From NCBI GenBank assembly GCA_013042895.1, contig JABDPD010000400.1, positions 1 to 5,954 on the forward strand: 5,954 bases of DNA, read 5' to 3'. This document shows positions 1 to 5,954 of the stretch, one piece after another. The position numbers were made by a program, and so were the translations under genes. Origin of the DNA: Boseongicola sp. (lineage in GTDB: Bacteria; Pseudomonadota; Alphaproteobacteria; Rhodobacterales; Rhodobacteraceae). Numbering within the stretch: position 1 is the stretch's first letter; every line of letters begins with the position of its first letter. Below the pieces are notes generated by a model, which ran no database searches, had not been told where the DNA came from, and saw nothing but the letters and a program-made list of their open reading frames with translations.

Positions 1-1598
1 GCCGCTTTCACTTCAAACGCAGCCGCCATCAGCGCCTTGGTATAATCAGATCGCGGCGCGTCAAAAACTTGACCCGCATCTCCGTGTTCAACCACATCGC
101 CTTCCTTCATCACAATGACCTTGTGACTAAGCGCGCGCACGACCTTCAAATCATGGCTGATAAATAGATATGCCAGCCCATACTTCTGCTGCAGGTTCCG
201 CAGCAATTCGACGATTTGCACCTGCACGGTCATGTCCAGAGCGGACGTCGGTTCGTCCAGAACAACTAGTTTGGGTCGCAGCACCATGGCTCGCGCAATC
301 GCGATCCGTTGGCGTTGGCCGCCGGAAAACTCGTGCGGATAGCGGTGCATCATTTCAGGTTCGAGACCAACTTCCTCCATGATCTCGGCCACCATCTCAC
401 GCCGATCGCGACCTGCATCAACGTCGTGAATTGTGAGACCTTCCGAGATGATTTCCTCTACAGTCATACGCGGGCTGAGCGAGCCATATGGGTCCTGAAA
501 AACGATCTGCATGTCAGCCCTGAGCGGGCGCATATCACGGGATTTTAGTCCCTGGATGTTGCGACCCATGAAACTCACCGGGCCTTCAGATGAGATCAAG
601 CGCATTATTGCGAGCGCCAGCGTCGTCTTTCCCGATCCACTTTCTCCCACGATCCCAACGGTTTCGCCCGCCCGAACCGAAAGCGTCGCGGCGTTGACCG
701 CTTTGATGTGTCCAACGGTGCGCTTCAAGAAACCGCGCTGGATCGGGAACCAGATGCGCAGGGCGTCGGTTTCGGCGATCACGTCGGCCCCCGCAGGAAC
801 CGGTAAGGGCGTGCCCGTCGATTCAGCGCTGAGCAACATTTGGGTGTATGGGTGGCTTGGGGCCTCGAAAATCTCGGCTGTATCACCTCGTTCAACGATC
901 TCACCGTCTTTCATGACGCATACGCGGTCCGCGAACTTGCGGACGATCCCGAGGTCATGCGTGATAAACAGCATGGACATGCCAAGGCGCTCTTTCAGTT
1001 CGGCAAGAAGCTCAAGAATCTGCGCGTGGATGGTGACGTCCAGGGCGGTGGTCGGCTCGTCCGCGATGAGCAATTCCGGACCATTGGCGAGCGCCATGGC
1101 AATCATCACGCGCTGACGTTGACCGCCCGACAATTGATGCGGATAGGCCCCAAGGCGTAACTCAGGGTTGGGAATGCCGACTTGTTCCAAGAGCTGGATG
1201 ATCCGCTCCCGTGCTTCTTCACCACGCAGACCCTGATGGAGCGCCACAGCTTCTGCCAATTGCTTCTCAAGCGTATGCAGCGGATTGAGTGAGGTCATCG
1301 GCTCTTGGAAGATGAACGAGATATCGTTGCCGCGCACCCGGCGCAGCTCGGATTCTTCCGCATCGACCATTTCGGCGCCCTCATAGGTGATCGACCCGGA
1401 GATCTCGGCGCTGTCTCCAAGCAAGGACACAGTTGAAAGCGCTGTGACCGATTTTCCAGAACCACTTTCCCCGACAAGCGCCACCGTTTCGCCGCGCCGC
1501 AGGTCAAAGCTGACATCGCGCACAGCATGAGTGACGTCTCCGTCTTGACGGAAATGCACGTTCAGATCGGTGACATTCAGGATAACTTCACCGCTCAT
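1..1598 (-). CDS. yejF: YejF-type peptide importer ATPase with two fused ATP-binding domains (3' end cut by window edge)
   Basis: This cytoplasmic ATPase powers the YejABEF peptide importer. The frame is open from the ATG at 1598 to the left edge, giving 532 full codons without a stop. Domain 1 has Walker A at residues 43-50 (GESGSGKS, K49), Q-loop Q98, signature LSGGQ 156-160, Walker B ending D180-E181, D-loop 185-187 and switch H214. Domain 2 has Walker A 318-325 (K324), Q368, FSGGQ 424-428, D448-E449, D-loop 453-455 and H482. All catalytic residues are present in both halves, so both sites should hydrolyse ATP. A segment typical of oligopeptide ATPases (APSHPYT, 246-252) follows domain 1, with a degenerate copy after domain 2 (APRSDYT, 514-520). 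E. coli YejF is about 529 residues, so probably only a few codons are missing. The ATG overlaps the yejE stop (ATGA). Only a weak purine stretch (AAGAAAG) precedes it, suggesting translational coupling. A generic Opp/Dpp double ATPase is the alternative, but the neighbours favour YejF. Confidence 0.95.
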   Translation of the reverse strand, partial: MSGEVILNVTDLNVHFRQDGDVTHAVRDVSFDLRRGETVALVGESGSGKSVTALSTVSLLGDSAEISGSITYEGAEMVDAEESELRRVRGNDISFIFQEPMTSLNPLHTLEKQLAEAVALHQGLRGEEARERIIQLLEQVGIPNPELRLGAYPHQLSGGQRQRVMIAMALANGPELLIADEPTTALDVTIHAQILELLAELKERLGMSMLFITHDLGIVRKFADRVCVMKDGEIVERGDTAEIFEAPSHPYTQMLLSAESTGTPLPVPAGADVIAETDALRIWFPIQRGFLKRTVGHIKAVNAATLSVRAGETVGIVGESGSGKTTLALAIMRLISSEGPVSFMGRNIQGLKSRDMRPLRADMQIVFQDPYGSLSPRMTVEEIISEGLTIHDVDAGRDRREMVAEIMEEVGLEPEMMHRYPHEFSGGQRQRIAIARAMVLRPKLVVLDEPTSALDMTVQVQIVELLRNLQQKYGLAYLFISHDLKVVRALSHKVIVMKEGDVVEHGDAGQVFDAPRSDYTKALMAAAFEVKA

Positions 1599-2767
1599 TG
1601 AAACGTCTTTCTTGGGTCAAACGCGTCGCGGACGCCTTCAAAAATGAAGACCAGTAGCGACAGCATGATTGCGAAGGTGAAAAACCCTGTGAAGGCGAGC
1701 CATGGGGCTTGCAGGTTCTGTTTGGCCTGGAGCGTCAGTTCTCCGAGCGACGGTGCAGACGACGGCAAACCGTAGCCGAGGAAATCGAGGCTGGCGAGGC
1801 CGCCAATAGTGCCGGTGATAATAAACGGCAGAAGCGTGACGGTGGCCACCATGGCGTTTGGTAGCATGTGTCGGAACATGATCGTGCTGTTGGACACGCC
1901 CAGCGCGCGGGCGGCACGAACGTACTCGAAATTGCGGGCACGCAGGAATTCGGCGCGCACCACGCCCACCAGCGCGGGCCACCCGAAGAGGACAGACAAG
2001 AATACAAGCATCCAGAAACTTCGCCCAAAGATCGCGAACATGATGATAATTACGTAGAGCGACGGTGTTGAGGACCAGATCTCGAGCAATCGCTGGAACA
2101 CGAGGTCCAGCCAACCGCCGAAATATCCCTGCACCGCGCCTGCCGTGATGCCTATGATGCTGGCACAGACCGTGACGATCAGGGTGAACATGATGGATAA
2201 TCGGAAACCGTATATGACACGCGCCAGCACGTCGCGTTTAGTATCGTCGGTTCCAAGAATGTTGTTGCTGTCAGGGGCACTTGGTGCCGCACCGCGGATG
2301 TCCACGATCGTGTCATAGCGATAGGGGATCATTGGCCATAGAAGCCAGCCTTCTTCGACCTCAACTCCGTCCACCTGACCGGTTTCCGCCGCCTCAGCCA
2401 TGATGCCCTCGGGGTCGTCGTAGCACGCCTCAACCCCGCCGGTGCGGATCAGGCATTCGACATCTTCATATTGGTATTGCGCCTCAATCGGGAGGTCCCC
2501 TCCGAACTCGGTTTCGGGGTAGAAGTTGAAAATCGGCATATAGAGCTCGCCGCGATAGCTGACGAAAATCGGCTTATCATTGGCGATGAACTCGGCAAGA
2601 AGGCTGAGGCCGAAGAGCACCGAGAAAATGATCAGGGACCAGTACGCACGGCGATTCTTGGTGAAATTCCGCCATCTGCGCTGATTTAGCGGAGATAGCC
2701 AGGGGCGTTTGCGCTCGGTTTCCGGGGCAACAGGGGTCGTCTCGATGGCAGGATCGGGCATCGCCAT
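1595..2767 (-). CDS. yejE: YejE-type peptide importer permease (OppC-like)
   Basis: This is one of the two inner-membrane channel subunits of the importer (390 residues). A cytoplasmic N-terminus of about 40 residues contains the Yej-typical LSPLNQRRW stretch (24-32). Membrane segment 1 spans about 43-62. A periplasmic region of about 125 residues (63-187) follows, then the transport domain with five predicted membrane segments (about 190-214, 234-250, 251-272, 305-328, 361-379). The ATPase-coupling EAA loop lies at 281-304, with the A285-A286 and G290 pattern ending in HMLPN. The conserved end VRDAFDP is at 379-385. It is about 50 residues longer than E. coli YejE (about 341, from memory). 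The excess is an N-terminal extension of about 23 residues and an acidic insert near 101-140. The start at 2767 is favoured by GGGAGG about 8 nt upstream. A second ATG two codons later would be too far from it. The gap to yejB is 3 nt. Confidence 0.95.
   Translation of the reverse strand: MAMPDPAIETTPVAPETERKRPWLSPLNQRRWRNFTKNRRAYWSLIIFSVLFGLSLLAEFIANDKPIFVSYRGELYMPIFNFYPETEFGGDLPIEAQYQYEDVECLIRTGGVEACYDDPEGIMAEAAETGQVDGVEVEEGWLLWPMIPYRYDTIVDIRGAAPSAPDSNNILGTDDTKRDVLARVIYGFRLSIMFTLIVTVCASIIGITAGAVQGYFGGWLDLVFQRLLEIWSSTPSLYVIIIMFAIFGRSFWMLVFLSVLFGWPALVGVVRAEFLRARNFEYVRAARALGVSNSTIMFRHMLPNAMVATVTLLPFIITGTIGGLASLDFLGYGLPSSAPSLGELTLQAKQNLQAPWLAFTGFFTFAIMLSLLVFIFEGVRDAFDPRKTFQ
2348..2467 (-). other. 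Acidic, two-cysteine insert in the periplasmic loop of YejE
   Basis: Codons 101-140 of yejE encode a stretch with 13 Asp/Glu and one Arg, plus Cys105 and Cys115. It lies between membrane segment 1 and the transport domain, so it should face the periplasm. Compared with the E. coli protein as I recall it, most of this stretch is extra. The flanks (AQYQ before, GWLLWPMIPYR after) align with conserved YejE sequence. A disulphide between the two cysteines is possible but not shown. Confidence 0.6.
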
Positions 2768-2770
2768 GGC

Positions 2771-3850
2771 TCAGACCTCCCGCTTTTCGAAGTCGATACG
2801 AGGATCAACGAAGACGTACATGAGATCAGACAGGATACCGACCAGAAGGCCGACAAGCCCAAAGGCAAAGAGTGTACCGAAGATCACCGGATAGTCGCGG
2901 GCCACAGCCGCTTCAAAGCCCAGACGGCCAAGCCCATCCAGCGAGAAGATTGTTTCGATGATCAGGCTAGAGCCAAAAAAGATACCGATGAACAGGGACG
3001 GGAAACCCGCAATAACAATCAGCATCGCGTTGCGGAAGACGTGCCCATAAAGCACGCGTGACTCGGACAATCCTTTGGCTTTTGCTGTTACGACATACTG
3101 CTTTTTTATCTCGTCGAGGAAACTGTTCTTGGTAAGCAACGTCAGCGTTGCGAATCCTGAAATCGATGACGCGAGCACTGGCAGCGTGATGTGCCACATG
3201 TAATCAGCGACTTTCCCCATCGCGGACAATTCGTCGAAATTATCAGAGGTCAGGCCCCGAAGCGGGAACCACTGGAAATAAGACCCACCCGCGAACAACA
3301 CCAAAAGCATGATGGCAAAGAGGAAACCTGGGATGGCGTATGCGACGATGATCAAACCACTTGTCCACGTGTCGAAATTCGATCCATCACGGACGGCTTT
3401 GCGGATCCCGAGCGGGATCGAGATAAGATAAGCAATGACTGTAGACCAGAGACCCAGCGTGATCGAAACGGGCATTTTCTCGATGACAAGATCGACGACG
3501 CTGATAGATCGGAAGTAACTCTCGCCAAAGTCAAAACGAATGTAATTCCAGATCATCTGGACGAAGCGCTCGTGGGCGGGCTTGTCGAATCCAAACTCGC
3601 GCTCAAGCTCTTCGATAAACTCCTGCGGTAATCCGCGTGCACCGACATAACCGCCGTCACCTTCGGACTCGAAGGTCTCGGACCCGCCGCCAGAGATGCC
3701 CTTGAAGACGTCCCCCTGCCCTTCCATCGTCGCAATGATCTGCTCAATCGGACCGCCGGGCACAAATTGCGTCAACGTGAAATTGATGACCATGATCCCG
3801 AATAGCGTCGGGATGATCAACAAAAGCCGTCTGAGGATATATGCGCCCAT
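2771..3850 (-). CDS. yejB: YejB-type peptide importer permease (OppB-like)
   Basis: This is the second channel subunit of the importer, an inner-membrane protein of 359 residues (E. coli YejB is about 364). The start [20 protein letters not shown] is the characteristic YejB N-terminus and forms membrane segment 1 (about 9-29). A periplasmic loop follows, with a Gly/Ser/acid-rich part at 44-70 and the conserved [10 protein letters not shown] (87-96). Further membrane segments are predicted at about 128-148, 164-186, 219-241, 276-302 and 330-350. The EAA coupling loop is at 251-275, with TAKAKG at 255-260. The protein ends in [12 protein letters not shown], close to the E. coli end VDPRIDFE. 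It contains no cysteine. The ATG at 3850 is preceded by AAGGGA about 11 nt upstream, which overlaps the yejA stop codon, so the two genes are probably translationally coupled. It could be called OppB or DppB from the domain alone, but the terminal motifs and gene order point to YejB. Confidence 0.96.
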   Translation of the reverse strand: MGAYILRRLLLIIPTLFGIMVINFTLTQFVPGGPIEQIIATMEGQGDVFKGISGGGSETFESEGDGGYVGARGLPQEFIEELEREFGFDKPAHERFVQMIWNYIRFDFGESYFRSISVVDLVIEKMPVSITLGLWSTVIAYLISIPLGIRKAVRDGSNFDTWTSGLIIVAYAIPGFLFAIMLLVLFAGGSYFQWFPLRGLTSDNFDELSAMGKVADYMWHITLPVLASSISGFATLTLLTKNSFLDEIKKQYVVTAKAKGLSESRVLYGHVFRNAMLIVIAGFPSLFIGIFFGSSLIIETIFSLDGLGRLGFEAAVARDYPVIFGTLFAFGLVGLLVGILSDLMYVFVDPRIDFEKREV

Positions 3851-3865
3851 GGTGCAGTCGTTCCC

Positions 3866-5791
3866 TTAGAGCGCGCCCTGTGCGCGCAGCTCGGCCTCGG
3901 CTTCAGCGTCATGCCACCAGAAGTCAAGATGGCCCAACGCAAGCGGCGGGAGCGGATCGGGGTAACGATACATGTCGTAGTAAGCAACCCAATGCGAGTT
4001 CTTCAGCCATTGCGGGATGATGAACCGCTCGGAACGCAAAACGCGATCAAGGGAGCGAACAGCTGCGTGGAGATCCTGAAGCGACTCGGCAGCGATGGCG
4101 TTTTCTATAAGAACGTCAATTGCAGGCGTGCAAATGCCCATCAGGTTACGCGTGCTTTCATCCATCGCTTCACAACCGAAATACTGTTTAAGGCCGGTGG
4201 ACGGTTCATAGCCCAGTGAGAACTGATGCACATTAAGATCAAAGTCATAGTTCCGCGAGCGATCAGTCTCCTGACTTGGGTCCACGCGATCCAATTTGGC
4301 TTCGATACCCAGCGCCAGAAGGTTCTGAACGAATGGATTGTGGATTCTGTCAAAAGCCGGGCTGCTGTCGAGGATTTCGACGGTAAGCAGTTGCCCATTC
4401 TTGCGCCGTTTACCATCATCACCAACGATCCAGCCCGCTTCGTCCAAGAGAGCAGAGGCCGCGCGAACATTGCGCCTGTCCAGCTGGCGAACGCCCGATG
4501 TCGCCGGCATTACGACTTCGTCCGTCAGAATGGACGAATCTAGCAAGCCTTCATCAACAAGCGGCTGCAAAATTTCGATCTCACCCGGGGTCGGAACACC
4601 GACGGCCTTAAGCTCGCCTCCATTGTCCCAAAACGATGTTGTGCGCTCGTAAAGACCGTAGAACAGGCTTTCATTGGACCATTCAAAGTTGAACATCATG
4701 GCAATAGCTTCGCGAACACGAGGATCCTGGAATTTTTCGCGGCGTAGGTTGAATACGTAAGACTGACCAGTGCCAAGGCTGCCGTCGGGCAGTTCCTGTT
4801 TCGCGACAAAGCCGTTGGTCAGACCGGGAAAATCATAGCTGGTCGCCCAACCCCGTGACGAGTTCTCAATCCGGAAGGTGTATTCCCCTGCCTTAAACGC
4901 CTCCATTGCTGCTGAGCTGTCGGCGAAGTATTCGATCCGGATGGTTTCAAAGTTGTTACGCCCAAGGTTCTGCGGCAGGTCTGCACCCCAGTAGTTTTCG
5001 TTATAGCGGTAAACGATCTGACGATTAATGTCGTAGCTATCGAGCTGATAAGGGCCCGTCCCAAGGATCGGATCCAACGTACTTTCGTCCAGCTTGAACC
5101 CGGTTTCCTCAATCCAGCTTTGCGAGAAAGCCGGGAAGATGCCCGCAGTCGTAATCACGTCGCGGCGTGGCGCGGTTTCGGTGAACATGAATTTAATGGT
5201 GTAGTCATCAATAACCTCGACACTCTCGATAATGGCTCCGAAAGCGGCACGGAATGACGGCAGTCCATCGGTCATGAACATGTTGTGCGTGAAGGCGAGA
5301 TCATTCGCAGTCCAGCCGCGGCCATCTGAGAATGTCACGTCCTGGCGGAGGTTGAAGATAACCCAGTCGAGGCTTTCGGCAGGGTATTCCATTGTCTCGC
5401 ACAAAAGGCAGTAAGACGCGTTCGGGTCGTCGGCGAATGTTGTGAGGATACTTTCGTGACCAATTGTCGACAGTGAACCTGCGCGACCGTTCCGGGTATA
5501 GAGGTTGAAGCTGTCAAATGTGCCCGCGGCCCATTGGCTGATCTCTCCGCCCTTTGGTGCGTCTGCATTCACATAGTTCAGTTGCGCATAATCGGCGGGA
5601 TAAACCAGATCACCAAAGAAGGAATAGCCATGACTGACGACGATCTCTTCGTGTCCATCAGCTCGCGCCATTGTCGCTGCAGCAAGCGCTGAACCGGCAA
5701 TAAGCCCCGCCGCGCCGATCCATTTCAACGCCGTCCGGCTCTCAGCATGTTTTGCAGAAAGTGCGACTGCGCGAGGGCGTCTTGGTGTCAT
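3866..5791 (-). CDS. yejA: YejA-type periplasmic peptide-binding protein of the ABC importer
   Basis: This secreted solute-binding protein (641 residues; E. coli YejA about 604) captures the peptide ligand in the periplasm and hands it to YejB/YejE. The Sec-type signal region is long: a basic start, hydrophobic core at about 24-40 and likely cleavage after ARA (A44). The mature part has the peptide-binding (SBP_bac_5) pattern: YejA-like HGYSFFGDLVYP (54-65), ADAPKGGEIS (76-85), TFSDGRGWTANDLAFT (153-168), the GTGPYQL (244-250) to YRYNENYWG (261-269) core, and IIPQWLKNSHWVAYYD (601-616). Four cysteines form two close pairs: C128/C131 and C540/C554. The absence of a lipobox indicates a soluble protein rather than a lipoprotein. 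The ATG at 5791 is supported by GGAGG 9 nt upstream. A later TTG at codon 22 would give a shorter signal but has no comparable ribosome binding site. The exact ligand cannot be read from the sequence. Relatives bind peptides or muropeptides. Confidence 0.93.
   Translation of the reverse strand: MTPRRPRAVALSAKHAESRTALKWIGAAGLIAGSALAAATMARADGHEEIVVSHGYSFFGDLVYPADYAQLNYVNADAPKGGEISQWAAGTFDSFNLYTRNGRAGSLSTIGHESILTTFADDPNASYCLLCETMEYPAESLDWVIFNLRQDVTFSDGRGWTANDLAFTHNMFMTDGLPSFRAAFGAIIESVEVIDDYTIKFMFTETAPRRDVITTAGIFPAFSQSWIEETGFKLDESTLDPILGTGPYQLDSYDINRQIVYRYNENYWGADLPQNLGRNNFETIRIEYFADSSAAMEAFKAGEYTFRIENSSRGWATSYDFPGLTNGFVAKQELPDGSLGTGQSYVFNLRREKFQDPRVREAIAMMFNFEWSNESLFYGLYERTTSFWDNGGELKAVGVPTPGEIEILQPLVDEGLLDSSILTDEVVMPATSGVRQLDRRNVRAASALLDEAGWIVGDDGKRRKNGQLLTVEILDSSPAFDRIHNPFVQNLLALGIEAKLDRVDPSQETDRSRNYDFDLNVHQFSLGYEPSTGLKQYFGCEAMDESTRNLMGICTPAIDVLIENAIAAESLQDLHAAVRSLDRVLRSERFIIPQWLKNSHWVAYYDMYRYPDPLPPLALGHLDFWWHDAEAEAELRAQGAL
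3871..3887 (-). other. GC hairpin at the yejA 3' end, next to the yejB ribosome binding site
   Basis: A perfect 6-bp GCGCGC/GCGCGC stem with a 5-nt loop lies in the last codons of yejA, 2 nt before its TAA. No T-run follows, so it is not a classical terminator. A structure here could protect yejA mRNA from 3' decay or limit read-through into yejB, as is known for other binding-protein/permease junctions such as malE-malF. That role is inference. Confidence 0.4.
5660..5791 (-). other. Predicted signal peptide of YejA with extended N-region
   Basis: Codons 1-44 of yejA. About 22 residues, rich in Arg and Ala, precede the hydrophobic core (IGAAGLIAGSALAAAT). The likely signal peptidase I site is ARA before D45. 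An RR pair at residues 4-5 is not followed by the hydrophobic pattern of a twin-arginine motif, so Sec export is the simpler reading. Confidence 0.7.
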
Positions 5792-5800
5792 GGGTCTTGT

Positions 5801-5805
5801 CCTCC
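5801..5805 (-). promoter_or_regulatory. Ribosome binding site of yejA
   Basis: GGAGG on the minus strand ends 9 nt before the ATG at 5791. It is the strongest ribosome binding site of the operon and fixes the yejA start, consistent with a binding protein made in excess over the permeases. Confidence 0.8.
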
Positions 5806-5817
5806 GATCCGATATGT

Positions 5818-5831
5818 CCCGTGATAACGGG
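5818..5831 (-). other. Small hairpin in the yejA leader
   Basis: CCCGT and ACGGG form a 5-bp inverted repeat around a 4-nt loop, ending about 12 nt before the yejA ribosome binding site. It might be a leader-mRNA structure or part of an operator. It is short enough to be chance. Confidence 0.25.
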
Positions 5832-5878
5832 CTTACACTCGTGAAATGTAACTAATTTTCCATTTGTCTAATGTTCAA
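5832..5878 (-). promoter_or_regulatory. Putative yejA promoter and operator region (weak)
   Basis: This AT-rich stretch upstream of yejA is the only likely place in the window for the operon promoter. Possible -35 boxes on the minus strand are TTGAAC (5878-5873) and TAGACA (5870-5865). No -10 box with good spacing stands out; TACATT is the best match but lies 22 nt and 14 nt from them respectively. An inverted repeat TTACA-N9-TGTAA (5833-5851) overlaps the same segment and could be a regulator site. No known operator was recognised. Confidence 0.3.
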
Positions 5879-5919
5879 GGCCGTGGCTCTGAATATTTGG
5901 TGAAGACACCGTGCGCAGC

Positions 5920-5950
5920 AAAAGGGCCGGACGCAACAGCGACCGGCCCT
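5920..5950 (-). terminator. Probable rho-independent terminator of a gene beyond the right edge
   Basis: A perfect 8-bp GC-rich stem (AGGGCCGG at 5923-5930 with CCGGCCCT at 5943-5950) has a 12-nt loop. Read on the minus strand it is followed by a short TTTT run (5923-5920), the layout of an intrinsic terminator. It would end a minus-strand gene whose coding part lies beyond 5954, making yejA the first gene of its own transcript. The T-run is short, so efficiency is uncertain. On the plus strand no T-run follows. Confidence 0.55.
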
Positions 5951-5954
5951 AAAG

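Noticed and set aside
511..1116. 201-codon open frame on the plus strand
   Set aside because: It lies wholly antisense to yejF, whose ATP-binding motifs are unmistakable. Its protein shows no recognisable domain, and such shadow frames are expected opposite GC-rich genes.
1..1598. Two separate ATPase genes or an internal duplication by recent copying
   Set aside because: The two ATP-binding halves are in one uninterrupted frame and differ widely in sequence outside the motifs. This is the normal fused architecture of YejF.
1638..2114. 158-codon minus-strand frame inside yejE
   Set aside because: It is an alternative frame of the YejE transport domain, rich in Arg, Pro and His as expected for an out-of-frame reading, with no start signal of its own.
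3191..3631. 146-codon open frame on the plus strand
   Set aside because: It is antisense to the YejB transport domain. The translation is charged and low in hydrophobic pattern, with no recognisable family, so it is a shadow of yejB.
5768..5785. Twin-arginine (Tat) signal in YejA
   Set aside because: An RR pair is present near the start but the following residues (PRAVALS) do not fit the Tat pattern, and the hydrophobic core begins far downstream.
5923..5954. Terminator acting on plus-strand transcripts
   Set aside because: The same stem read on the plus strand is followed by AAAG, not a T-run, and there is no plus-strand gene before it.
1..5954. Mobile element, CRISPR array, tRNA or rRNA gene
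   Set aside because: No transposase, integrase, regularly spaced repeats, terminal inverted repeats or RNA gene signatures were seen, and gene style is uniform across the window.

Overview
The window holds one complete-looking ABC importer operon, read entirely on the minus strand, in the order yejA, yejB, yejE, yejF (position 5791 down to position 1). It is a YejABEF-type peptide importer: a secreted substrate-binding protein, two membrane permeases and a double ATPase. The proteins resemble the E. coli Yej proteins in length, order and characteristic segments, as far as I can compare from memory. Base composition (roughly 55-60% GC), codon use and protein style suggest an alphaproteobacterium, most likely of the Rhodobacterales/Roseobacter type. 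That taxonomic call is an inference, because the window contains no RNA gene or other marker.

Layout from right to left: 5792-5954 is a short non-coding leader. It contains a hairpin that looks like the terminator of a gene lying beyond the right edge, then an AT-rich stretch with weak promoter-like boxes, an inverted repeat and a small hairpin, and finally a strong ribosome binding site. yejA (3866-5791) encodes the periplasmic binding protein. After 15 nt comes yejB (2771-3850), then after 3 nt yejE (1595-2767). yejF starts inside the yejE stop codon (ATGA overlap) and runs off the left edge at position 1 after 532 full codons, probably only a few codons short of its end. No intergenic stretch exceeds about 165 nt and the plus strand shows no credible gene.

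How the parts work together: YejA binds a peptide ligand in the periplasm and delivers it to the YejB-YejE channel. YejF hydrolyses ATP with two intact nucleotide-binding domains to drive import. In known relatives the ligands are peptides: microcin C in E. coli, antimicrobial or plant defence peptides in Salmonella, Brucella and Sinorhizobium, and cell-wall muropeptides for YejBEF with the binding protein YepA in Agrobacterium. The sequence alone does not show which applies here.

This is a known system, not a new one. The points worth a second look are lineage details: an acidic two-cysteine insert in the periplasmic loop of YejE, four cysteines in two pairs in YejA, a GC hairpin at the yejA-yejB junction, and the inverted repeats in the leader.
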